Source of the DNA: an uncultured Oscillospiraceae bacterium
Lineage (GTDB): Bacteria > Bacillota > Clostridia > Oscillospirales > Acutalibacteraceae
Length of the DNA: 41,198 nucleotides
Assembly (NCBI GenBank): GCA_900543555.1
Contig: UQRL01000021.1
Span: 1 to 41,198, forward strand
Direction of reading: 5' to 3'
The notes beneath the pieces are model-generated. The model ran no database searches. It was given only the letters and a program-made list of their open reading frames with translations, and was not told the origin of the DNA. Both the position numbers and the translations under genes were made by a program. Within the stretch, counting starts at the first letter, position 1. Each line of letters starts with the position of its first letter. Positions 16,511-25,000 of the stretch are shown here, in pieces.

Positions 16511-18112
16511 ATGGGCGTACAAGTGCTGGACTGCACCCTGCGGGATGGGGGCTATATCAACAACTGGGAATTTGGCAGGCGGGCCATCGCCTCTATTTTG
16601 GATAAGCTGGAGGCCGGCGGCATCGAGATCATCGAGTGCGGGTTCCTCACCAGCCGTCCCCGGGGGGAGGACTGCTCCCTGTTCCGCAGCCCCGGGGACA
16701 TTGCCCCCCTGCTGCCCCAGCGGCCGCGCCGGGCCATGTTCGTAGCCATGATCGCCATGGGGGAGTGGGAGCTTCCGCCGGACCAGCTGCCGCCCCGGCG
16801 GGAGGGGGATATCGACGGAATCCGCCTCACCTTCCATCGGGAGGAGGCGGACCGGGCCTTTGCCTGGGCCGGCGCCATAATGGCAAAGGGGTACCAGGTG
16901 TTTCTGCAGCCGGTGGGCACTGCCTTCTATTCGGACCTGGAGCTTCTGCGCCTGGTGGAGCGGGTCAACCAGCTGAAGCCCTTCGCCTTTTATATTGTGG
17001 ACACCCTGGGCAGCATGTACCGCAACCAGGTGGCCCGCCAGTTCCATCTCATCGACGAGAACATGGACCCCCAGGTCAAGCTGGGCTTTCACGGCCACAA
17101 CAACCTGCAATTGGCCTTTTCCAACGCCCAGGTGCTCTCCACCATCCAGGCCAAGCGGGACCTGATCTTGGACAGCTCGGTCTACGGCATGGGCCGGGGG
17201 GCGGGCAACCTGCCCACAGAGCTGATCGCCCGGTATATCAACCAGAACATCCAGTCCCGGTACAATGTGGCCATGGTCATGGACATCTACGATGAGTATA
17301 TCGCCTTCCTCCGCCGGGAGTACGAGTGGGGGTACACCATGGCTTACCACATTGCGGCCATCCACGCCTGCCACCCCAACTACGCGGCTTACCTGCTGAA
17401 CAAGCAGACACTGACCATGCAGGACATCGAAAGCGTGCTGCGTTCCATTCCCAAAGAGCGGCGGGTGGAGTTTGACAAGGGGCTTATCCGGCAGCTGTAC
17501 GCCCAGTTCCAAAACCGGGCCATCGACGACAGCCGCGCCGTAGAGGAGCTTTCTGCCTTGCTGCGGGGAAGAAAGCTGCTGGTGCTGGCCCCGGGCCAAA
17601 GCCTGCGCACCCGGGAAACCCAGGTGCTGGAGTTCATCCGCCGGGAGGATCCCTTCGTGTTCGCCGTGAACTTTGCCGACCCCAAATTCCGGCCGGACGC
17701 CTGTTTTGTCAGCAGCCACAAGCGGTTGGACATCATCGGGCCCCAGGTGCGGGACATGGCGGGGGCGCGGCTTATCCTCACCTCTAACCTGGCGGCTTAC
17801 GGCGGGGAGGGCTGCCTGTTTGTGGACTATGGCCAGTGCGTCAACGAGGACGGCATGGTCTCGGACAACGCGGGGCTGATGCTGCTGAAGCTGCTGGAGC
17901 GCTGCGGGGCCCGGCAGGTGTTCCTGGCAGGGTTTGATGGATTCCGCCCCCAGCCGGAGGCCAGCTACTACAGCCGGGAAGCCGTCCTGCCCGTCAACGC
18001 CGCGGAGCTTTTCGAGCGCCAGCGCCGCATGGGGGAACAGCTGCGCCGCCTGCCCCTGGAGATGGTGTTCCTTACCCCCTCGGCTTATGAGGACAGGGAG
18101 GGAAAAACATGA
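16511..18112 (+). CDS. DRE-TIM (HMGL-like) aldolase fused to a Rossmann-like DUF115/GT42-type domain
   Basis: Residues ~1-345 of the 533-residue protein form a DRE-TIM metallolyase: LDCTLRDGGYINNW (6-19, with the Arg-Asp pair), GFHGHNNLQL (192-201, metal-binding His-x-His) and GMGRGAGNLPTE (227-238). Relatives include 4-hydroxy-2-oxovalerate aldolase, which uses pyruvate. Residues ~354-533 begin LLVLAPGQSL (nucleotide-binding-like GPSL motif), continue FAVNFADPKFRPDACFV and end with a SDNAGLMLLKLLERCGARQVFLAGFD stretch broken by motif boundaries. This pattern resembles DUF115/MAF proteins and GT42 sialyltransferases. The gene starts 2 bases after the KdsB-like stop and its stop overlaps the LCP start (ATGA). 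I infer a pyruvate-dependent ulosonate aldolase; the second domain's role is unknown. Confidence 0.78.
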   Translation: MGVQVLDCTLRDGGYINNWEFGRRAIASILDKLEAGGIEIIECGFLTSRPRGEDCSLFRSPGDIAPLLPQRPRRAMFVAMIAMGEWELPPDQLPPRREGDIDGIRLTFHREEADRAFAWAGAIMAKGYQVFLQPVGTAFYSDLELLRLVERVNQLKPFAFYIVDTLGSMYRNQVARQFHLIDENMDPQVKLGFHGHNNLQLAFSNAQVLSTIQAKRDLILDSSVYGMGRGAGNLPTELIARYINQNIQSRYNVAMVMDIYDEYIAFLRREYEWGYTMAYHIAAIHACHPNYAAYLLNKQTLTMQDIESVLRSIPKERRVEFDKGLIRQLYAQFQNRAIDDSRAVEELSALLRGRKLLVLAPGQSLRTRETQVLEFIRREDPFVFAVNFADPKFRPDACFVSSHKRLDIIGPQVRDMAGARLILTSNLAAYGGEGCLFVDYGQCVNEDGMVSDNAGLMLLKLLERCGARQVFLAGFDGFRPQPEASYYSREAVLPVNAAELFERQRRMGEQLRRLPLEMVFLTPSAYEDREGKT

Positions 18113-19353
18113 GCGCCTCCACGAAAAAGCGGCTCCTGTGGGCGGGGGGTATCCTTCTGGCGCTGGTGGTGCTGGCGGTGGGCATGGGCGTTTATTACGC
18201 CGGTCAGGCCAAGCGGACCTTGGACCAGGTGACCCAGCCCGGCGCTTCCCAGCGGGAGGTCTCCGTCTATGTGCTGGCCGATGACCCCGCCCAGGATCTT
18301 TCTGACGCGGCGGGATACCTTTTTGGCTCCCTGGCAGGGGAGGAAGAGGCGGTGGCCCGGCTGGAGGACGCCCTGGGCGGTTCCCCAGCGGTGGAGGAAT
18401 ATCCCACAGCCTTCGCCCTGGCGGACGCCTTGCAGCAAGGGGCCTGCGGGGCCGTGCTGTTGGAGGAGTCCTATCAGCTGAGCCTTTCCGACGCCCGGGG
18501 CTATGAGTGGACCGCCGAAGGCATGCGCAGGCTGGGGGCGGTTTCCCTCCCCCATGAGGAGGCCCAGCCCCTGCCGGTGCCGGAGGGCACCCCAGAGCGG
18601 TTCCTGCTCTACCTCAGCGGCAGCGACACCTTCGGGGACATTTCCACACTCTCCCGCAGCGATGTGAATATTCTGGCGGCGGTGGATACGCGCGCCAAGC
18701 GCCTGCTGCTGGTGGCCACGCCCCGGGACTTCTATGTGTCCTTCTCCCAAACCGGGGGCGCCAAGGACAAGCTGACCCACGCGGGCATTTACGGCATCCA
18801 GGCCTCGGTGGACGCCCTAGAGACCCTCTATGGAGTGGAGATTGACTACACCCTGCGGATGAACTTCACCGGCTTTGTGGAGATCATCGACGCTCTGGGG
18901 GGCGTCAGCGTCTACTCGGACCGGGAGTTCACGGTGGAGAATATCCGCACCTACCGGCAGGGGTACAACCAACTCACCGGCATTGAGGCACTGGCCTTTG
19001 CCCGGGAGCGGATGAGCTTTCCCGAAGGGGACTACCAGCGGGCCAAAAACCAGATGGAGGTCATCCGGGCCGTGGTAGAAAAGGCTTCCTCTCCAGCCCT
19101 GGTGCAAAACCTTCCCGCTGTGCTGGAGGCTGTTTCGGGAAATTTTGAGACCAATATGCCCCAGGCCCAAATTCTGGCTATGGGGCCCCAGCTTTCCGGG
19201 GATTGGGACATCCAGACCTACACGGCCAGCGGAGAGAGCGCCTACCGGGAGACCTGGTCCATGCCTGGGCAGGAGCTGTACGTCATCCTTCCGGACGGCG
19301 CCAGCGTGGAAGAGGCCAGCGAAAGGCTGAGGGCCTTCCTGAAGGGAGAATGA
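18109..19353 (+). CDS. LytR-CpsA-Psr (LCP) family glycopolymer ligase
   Basis: The 414-residue membrane-anchored protein has one N-terminal transmembrane helix (about 9-30), an extracytoplasmic accessory region (~50-150) and an LCP core from about residue 163. In the core, FLLYLSGSDTFG, LSRSDVNILAAVD (Asp185) and LLLVATPRDFYVSF (R206) match the conserved pyrophosphate-binding residues. Later conserved stretches are MNFTGFVEIIDALGGVSV, LTGIEALAFARER and DYQRAKNQMEVI. LCP enzymes transfer lipid-linked glycopolymers to peptidoglycan outside the cell. It is the last gene of the cluster, joined to the aldolase gene by an ATGA overlap. This points to a wall-attached polymer as the product. Confidence 0.93.
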   Translation: MSASTKKRLLWAGGILLALVVLAVGMGVYYAGQAKRTLDQVTQPGASQREVSVYVLADDPAQDLSDAAGYLFGSLAGEEEAVARLEDALGGSPAVEEYPTAFALADALQQGACGAVLLEESYQLSLSDARGYEWTAEGMRRLGAVSLPHEEAQPLPVPEGTPERFLLYLSGSDTFGDISTLSRSDVNILAAVDTRAKRLLLVATPRDFYVSFSQTGGAKDKLTHAGIYGIQASVDALETLYGVEIDYTLRMNFTGFVEIIDALGGVSVYSDREFTVENIRTYRQGYNQLTGIEALAFARERMSFPEGDYQRAKNQMEVIRAVVEKASSPALVQNLPAVLEAVSGNFETNMPQAQILAMGPQLSGDWDIQTYTASGESAYRETWSMPGQELYVILPDGASVEEASERLRAFLKGE

Positions 19354-19432
19354 GGGGGATTTCCAGAAGAGAAAAAACATGGGAAGATTTTTGTAAAAAT
19401 AATCAAAAAGGGAAAAGCGAAAAAGGAAATAC

Positions 19433-19462
19433 TTGACAGGTTGACTTTTCTGGGCTTATACT
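19433..19462 (+). promoter_or_regulatory. Predicted sigma-A promoter upstream of hppA
   Basis: TTGACA (19433-19438) and TATACT (19457-19462) are separated by 18 bases. A second, overlapping option is TTGACT (19441-19446) with TATTGT (19464-19469), 17 bases apart. Transcription would begin near 19470, at the first base of the structured leader. Confidence 0.72.
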
Positions 19463-19469
19463 GTATTGT

Positions 19470-19618
19470 GGAATAAGTGGTGGAGTCTGTCATAGGGAGC
19501 GAACGCGTCCCTATTTATTCCGAGCTTTGCGCTGTGTGAAATGTGGCGGGGCCCCTGCCGGAGGGGGCCTGTGATCCCGGGCAAGAAGCGGCTCCCCCTG
19601 TTTGGGAGCCGCTTTTTT
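19470..19618 (+). ncRNA. Candidate structured leader RNA (attenuator or riboswitch-like) upstream of hppA
   Basis: GGAATAA (19470-19476) pairs with TTATTCC (19515-19521), and ATAGGGA (19492-19498) pairs with TCCCTAT (19508-19514). The two 3' arms are contiguous, so the helices stack, with a 15-base bulge (19477-19491) on the 5' side. Further G/C-rich pairing is possible at 19548-19580, followed by an intrinsic terminator. No coding sequence with a ribosome binding site was seen inside. I could not match it to a known riboswitch class; it could also be a free small RNA. Confidence 0.45.
19587..19618 (+). terminator. Intrinsic terminator in the hppA leader
   Basis: AGCGGCTCCC (19587-19596) pairs with GGGAGCCGCT (19604-19613) around a 7-base loop, and a T6 run covers 19613-19618. 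It lies 80 bases before the hppA start, downstream of the predicted promoter. It could also stop read-through from the LCP gene. Confidence 0.85.
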
Positions 19619-19697
19619 CACGTTTCAGGGCAGGCTGGGAAGCGGGCTTCCCCTTCCAAGCAAAAATCCATTTTTTGAGAAGGGTTTGGTGAGTTCT

Positions 19698-21785
19698 ATG
19701 GACGAGAGTCAACTGTCCCTGTTCTATGGCCTGTCGTTCCTGTGCGTTGCCCTGGCCTTCGCTTTTGCCGCCTACTTGTACCTGTGGGTGAAAAAGCAGA
19801 AGACTGAGAACGCCAAGATCCAGGAGGTGTCTTTGCTGATTAAGCAGGGCGCCAACACGTTTATGCGCCGGGAGTACAAGGTCCTGGCAAAATTTGCCGG
19901 TGTGGCAGCCATTGTCATTTTGATTTTGCTGCCCTCCCCCATTTGGACCGGCGATTTTTTGGACAACATCAAGATGGCGGTGGCCTATCTCTGTGGCACG
20001 GCCTTGTCCGCCATTGCCGGAAAAATCGGAATTTTGGTGGCCACGCTGTCCAATGCCCGCACCGCAGAGGCTGCCCAGCGGGGCATTAAGCCGGCGTTCC
20101 TCATCGGCTTTCGAGGCGGCGCCGTTATGGGCCTGTTGGTGGTGGGCTGCTCCCTGCTGGGCGTAGCCGCCGTGCTGATGGTCACCGGCGACTCCAGCAT
20201 CCTGCTGGGCTTCTCCTTCGGCGCCAGCTCTTTGGCCCTGTTCGCCAAGGCGGGCGGCGGCATCTTCACCAAGACCGCCGACGTCTCCGCCGACCTGACC
20301 GGCAAGGTGGAGCTGGGCATCCCCGAGGATGACCCCCGCAACCCCGCCGTCATCGCGGACAACGTGGGCGACAATGTGGGCGACGTGGCCGGCATGGGCG
20401 CCGACCTGTTCGACTCCAACGTGGCGGCCATGGCCTCTTCCCTGGTGATTGCCCAGTCCCTTTCCGGCACAGGGTTTAACAATGTGAGCATGGTGTTCTG
20501 CTACGCCATTCTGGGGCTGTTTGCCTCCATCATCGGCATTGCCACCGCCCGTGTGGGCAAGAAGGGCCCCACCAGCGCCCTGAACTCCTCTACTTATGTG
20601 ACCACCGCCATTTACCTGGTGCTCACCGCCATTGCCACCGCGGTGTTCCCCGGCTTCTCCTGGCGCATTTGGGGCGCCGCCGCCGTGGGCCTGCTGGTGG
20701 GCGTGATCATTGGCATCACCACCGACTACTTCACCGATGACTCCAAGCCCATCGTGCAGAAGGTGGCAAAGGCCTCCTCTTCCGGCCCGGCGTTCACAGT
20801 GCTCTCCGGCATTTCTTACGGCTTTATCTCCGCCCTGCCCGCCATGGTGGGCATTGCCATCTCCGCCCTGGTGGCCTATAAGCTTTGCGAGCCCATGGGC
20901 GAGGGCTACGCCATCTTCGGTATCTCCATGGCTGCTGTGGGCATGTTGTCCATCGTGGGCATGATCATCTCCAACGACGCCTATGGCCCCATTGTGGACA
21001 ACGCCCGGGGCCTGGCGGAAATGGGCGGCCTGGGAGAAGAGACCATCCGCACCGCTGATGAGCTGGACAGCGCCGGCAACACGGTAAAGGCCGTGACCAA
21101 GGGCTTTTCCATCAGCGCCGCCGGCCTGACGGTTATCTCCCTGCTGGGCGCCTTTATGAGCGAGGCCAACGACGCCCTGGCCGCCGCGGGCCGGGACCCG
21201 ATTACCGGCTTCGACATTATGAGCCCCACGGTGTTTTTCGGTGTGCTGGTGGGCGCTGTGGTGCCCGCGGTGTTCTCTGCCATGCTGATTTTGGGCGTGG
21301 ATAAGAACGCCCAGCGTATGGTGGCCGAAATTCACAGGCAGTTCAACTCCATCAAGGGCCTGCGGGAAGGCAAGCCCGGCGTGAAGCCCGAGTATGACAA
21401 GTGCATCGACATCGCCACCTCCGGTTCCCTGCGGGAGCTGATCCCTGCCGGTTTGATGACGATTATCGCCACGGTGGTGGTGGGCTTTATCGGCGGCCCC
21501 AGCGCCATTGGCGGCTTCCTGCTGGGCAACATTGTCAGCGGCCTGCTGATTGCTCTGTTCATGTCCAACGCGGGCGGCCTGTGGGACAACTGCAAAAAGT
21601 ACATCGAGGCCGGCGCGGAAGGCGGCAAGGGCAGCGACTCTCACAAGGCGGCTGTCATTGGCGACACCGTAGGCGATCCCTTCAAGGATACTGCCGGTCC
21701 CTCTATCAACACCCAGATCACCGTGGTGAGCCTGGTTTCCTCGCTGCTCTCTTCTGTGTTCGTCATGTTCTCCTTCTTTAGCTGA
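19698..21785 (+). CDS. hppA: Membrane-bound proton-translocating pyrophosphatase
   Basis: This 695-residue polytopic membrane protein hydrolyses PPi and pumps H+ (some relatives pump Na+). Motifs include GGGIFTKTADVSADL, the substrate loop EDDPRNPAVIADNVGDNVGD in two adjacent pieces, STYVTTA, DAYGPIVDNARG and HKAAVIGDTVGDPFKD. In the segment AGNTVKAVTKGF the residue after GNT-x is Lys; in this family Lys at that position marks K+-independent enzymes, usually H+ pumps. The ATG at 19698 (MDESQLSLF) follows GGTGAG; a GTG at 19689 is possible, while the upstream in-frame ATG at 19602 lies in the terminator. It is flanked by terminators on both sides, so it forms its own unit. Confidence 0.95.
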   Translation: MDESQLSLFYGLSFLCVALAFAFAAYLYLWVKKQKTENAKIQEVSLLIKQGANTFMRREYKVLAKFAGVAAIVILILLPSPIWTGDFLDNIKMAVAYLCGTALSAIAGKIGILVATLSNARTAEAAQRGIKPAFLIGFRGGAVMGLLVVGCSLLGVAAVLMVTGDSSILLGFSFGASSLALFAKAGGGIFTKTADVSADLTGKVELGIPEDDPRNPAVIADNVGDNVGDVAGMGADLFDSNVAAMASSLVIAQSLSGTGFNNVSMVFCYAILGLFASIIGIATARVGKKGPTSALNSSTYVTTAIYLVLTAIATAVFPGFSWRIWGAAAVGLLVGVIIGITTDYFTDDSKPIVQKVAKASSSGPAFTVLSGISYGFISALPAMVGIAISALVAYKLCEPMGEGYAIFGISMAAVGMLSIVGMIISNDAYGPIVDNARGLAEMGGLGEETIRTADELDSAGNTVKAVTKGFSISAAGLTVISLLGAFMSEANDALAAAGRDPITGFDIMSPTVFFGVLVGAVVPAVFSAMLILGVDKNAQRMVAEIHRQFNSIKGLREGKPGVKPEYDKCIDIATSGSLRELIPAGLMTIIATVVVGFIGGPSAIGGFLLGNIVSGLLIALFMSNAGGLWDNCKKYIEAGAEGGKGSDSHKAAVIGDTVGDPFKDTAGPSINTQITVVSLVSSLLSSVFVMFSFFS

Positions 21786-21823
21786 ACGCAGCTTTCCCCA
21801 GAGCGCGGGAAAGCGGCAGAACA

Positions 21824-21853
21824 GGAAAAAGCACCCAGATGGGTGCTTTTTCC
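21824..21853 (+). terminator. Intrinsic terminator of hppA
   Basis: GGAAAAAGCACCC (21824-21836) and GGGTGCTTTTTCC (21841-21853) form a 13-bp stem with an AGAT loop. The A/T flanks make it usable in either direction. Confidence 0.87.
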
Positions 21854-21928
21854 TATGTCTGCGGCAGGTTCCCAGTGGGAATTGGCTGGTTTGGCAAAAA
21901 ACAGGCCGGATTTTTTACTTGTAGAAAA

Positions 21929-21957
21929 TTGACATAAACAAAATTATGTGTTACAAT
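21929..21957 (+). promoter_or_regulatory. Predicted sigma-A promoter of the SLH surface protein
   Basis: TTGACA (21929-21934) is a perfect -35 box, followed after 17 bases by TACAAT (21952-21957). It gives an mRNA leader of about 85 bases. Confidence 0.8.
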
Positions 21958-21975
21958 TCAAACAAGAAGTTCAAA

Positions 21976-22019
21976 GAAAGGGGCATGCCCCTTTCTTCTG
22001 TGAGATAACCTCACAGAAG
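21976..22019 (+). promoter_or_regulatory. Two adjacent perfect inverted repeats in the surface-protein 5' UTR
   Basis: Bases 21976-21995 are a perfect 20-bp palindrome (GAAAGGGGCATGCCCCTTTC). It shares its last base with a 10-bp hairpin, CTTCTGTGAG (21995-22004) and CTCACAGAAG (22010-22019), with an ATAAC loop. They lie just upstream of the ribosome binding site AAAAGGAGG (22034-22042). They could stabilise the mRNA or bind a regulator; there is no T-tract, so they are not a terminator. Confidence 0.7.
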
Positions 22020-22048
22020 CGGCCTTATTTGAAAAGGAGGAACTGTAA

Positions 22049-25000
22049 ATGAAGCGAAAATTGTTGGCAACTCTGTTGGCGTTGTGCCTCATCGTGGGCA
22101 TGATACCCGTGGCAGCGAGTGCGAACTCGATGACGGATTGTCCTGGCGGCGATACTTGTACCCACGCAGCCGCTATCGGCGATACACACTATGATACGCT
22201 GGCTGAGGCACTTAATGCAGCAGTAGACGGAAATACCGTTGTGTTACTTAGGAATGCTACCATTGGAGAGCCAGCAACAATTGATGATGGGAACATTATT
22301 TTCGATATGAACGGGCAAACGGTATCCTATGTACCAAGCCAATCAAATGATGCACTTGGTATTATTGATATTGTGGGCAATGCCAATGTGACTGTGACTG
22401 GTAATGGTTCGTTTGATTACACAGAGGCGTACTCCAATAGTACTTATGATGAGTATGGATATATTTTCCGTGTCAAGGATAATGCAAATTTGACTATCGA
22501 AAACGGAAATTTCCATGCGGCATTGACTTGTGTTCAGGTTGGTACTACAAATCCGGATACGGTAGCTACTGCTACTATTGCAGGTGGGACTTATTCGACA
22601 GGTTTTTCATATAATGAGACGTATTGGCACCTTAATTTGATAGATTATAATGCGGAGAAGCCGGAAGAAGACAAACCGGATCGTATTATTGTCACAGGTG
22701 GCACATTTGTGAACTATAATCCTGCCCAAAGTAAAACAGAAAATCCTGTCGCTAACTTTGTAGCAGACGGCTATACTGTTGAAGTGTCAGACAATATCTA
22801 TACTGTAGTCCAGCTGAGTGAAGAAAATGCTGTGGCGCAGGTGGGAGAAAACTATTTTGACTCCTTGGAAGAGGCCATCAGTGCAGCGGAAAATAATAGT
22901 ACGGTAATTTTATTGAAGAATTATGATAGCGTTGCAACAGGGACAATTACTGTTCCTGAAGGGAAATCCATTGTTTTAGACTTAAATGGCTACACAGTAA
23001 AGTTTAGTCAAGATTTCTCTCCCATACTAGTGAATGGCCAAATTACCATCCAGGATACTATAACTGGGGGAACGATCTGCTCAAACAAAGCGATTGAAGT
23101 GGACAAGGGAACTTTAACACTAAAAAGTGGCACGATTGAGGTTTCTGATGACTATGGTATATATGTGTCCAATGACGGTCATGCGGCTGTAAATGGAGGC
23201 GCGATTTCTTCCCTGTACGCTCCTTTTACAGGTAACAATCTGACCGGAGATATGAATTTTACAGTTACAGATGGAACATTAACTGCGAAATGCGGTCCTG
23301 CAATTTATATGCCAGGCCAGGGTAAATTGGATATCTCTGGCGGCACGTTGAATGGCGGTATTTCTCTTCGTATGGGCCAAGTAAATATTTCCGGCGGCAC
23401 AATTAACGCTACAACTGGCTCTATTGATTCTCCTACTGAGTATTATCACTATAGCGGAAATGCTTGGTTGCCGGATGCATTGTATGTTTTTAACGGCACA
23501 TATACATCCGAGAGTGAACTGGACGGAAATTCTTTGAAGTTGAATATTACTGGTGGCACATTTAATTGCGCAAATGATCAAGGCAGTGCAGTGGCTATCT
23601 ATGATTTAGGTAAGGTAGAACAGAGCTCTACTGTAACTATTTCGGGTGATGCTAGATTTTCCACTAACGCAACCGATCGTTCTGCCTACCAGGTTTTGAG
23701 CTTGGAAGATATTGGGGTAGATATTCCTGAGATTGGTTATGGAACAGAAGGTCTTGTCGGCCACGTATCCACTTCCATCACTTCCGGCCACTTCACCTCT
23801 GACCCCAGCGAGTATTTGGTAGAAGGGAAGGTTGCTGTAGAAAGCGATGAACCTGGCTACAATTACATGGTAACAGATGCTAATACAGAGGCGCCTGCGG
23901 AAGTTGTTACAGCGGAACCAGACGCGAATGTATCCGAGAGTATTACAGAAGAAGCGGATAAGGAAGCTGCCGAGGCTGTTCAAGGTGCTCTGGATGCCAA
24001 CGTTGTTTCTGGCGATGGCCTGACCGCTGCGGCGAATACTGTGGCAAATGACAACGAGGTGACGGTGGAGCAGGGCAAAGCAGCACTGAAAGAGGCTAAT
24101 ATCTCTGTATCTGATAAAAATGTTTCAATTGCCATCCAGCCTTACATGGACATTTCCATTGATGCGGTTGATATGGCAGCAAAGACGGTGACCCTGGATA
24201 TCACACCCATGTACCGCACCGTGGCTACTACGGCAGATTTGGATTCGGATGACAAGATTGTTTTAGAAAAAGGCGAAGGCGAAGTTAATGCGGTGCAAAT
24301 TGGAAATGACGCACCTTTGACCATTACAAAGCCGGTGACCATCACCCTGACGTTGCCCAGTGGTTTTGTTTCCGAAAATAACACTGTCTACATCCAGCAC
24401 AAAGGCTATGAGTATAGCGCTACAGCAGGTGCAGACTGTAAAATCACCTTCACCAACCCCCATGGGTTCAGCGAGTTTACGTTTACTACGGATTCCAAGA
24501 CCGTTGCCACGATAGACGGCACCAGCTACACCAGCTTGCAGGCTGCTGTGGATGATGCGACTTCGGATGACATTATTGTTGTGAAAAAAGATACCGGTGA
24601 TCTCTCCGCTACTGCCAATAAGACGGTTAAAGTGATGAATGGGACTAAGAACAACATTAACGTCACTATTAACGGTGTGAGCCGAACTATTGGGAAGAAC
24701 GCAACTGAAACCTTTGTTTACACTTCTGGCGGCGGCGGCACACCCTCTGAGCCGGAAGAGCCCACCTGGCCCTTCACGGACGTGACGGAAGGGGACGACT
24801 GGTTCTATGACGCCGTGGCCTATGTATACGAGAACGGCATCATGGCTGGCACCGACGAGACCATCTTCGATCCCTACATGGAGCTGGATCGCGCCATGGC
24901 CGCCCAGCTGTTCTACAATCTGGAAGGCAAGCCTGCTGTGACCGGCGACTCCACCTTTACTGACGTGACCTCTGGCCACTGGGCTGTGGACGCCATCACC

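Noticed and set aside
19470..19618. Known riboswitch classes (c-di-GMP, ZTP, fluoride, SAM, guanidine) or 6S RNA for the hppA leader
   Set aside because: None of the core sequences I remember for these classes is present, so only an unnamed structured leader is claimed.
19515..21644. A 709-codon open frame on the minus strand opposite hppA
   Set aside because: Its translation is His/Gly/Val-rich without motifs, it is the mirror of a well-supported gene, and no ribosome binding site or promoter was found. Long antisense frames are expected at this GC content.
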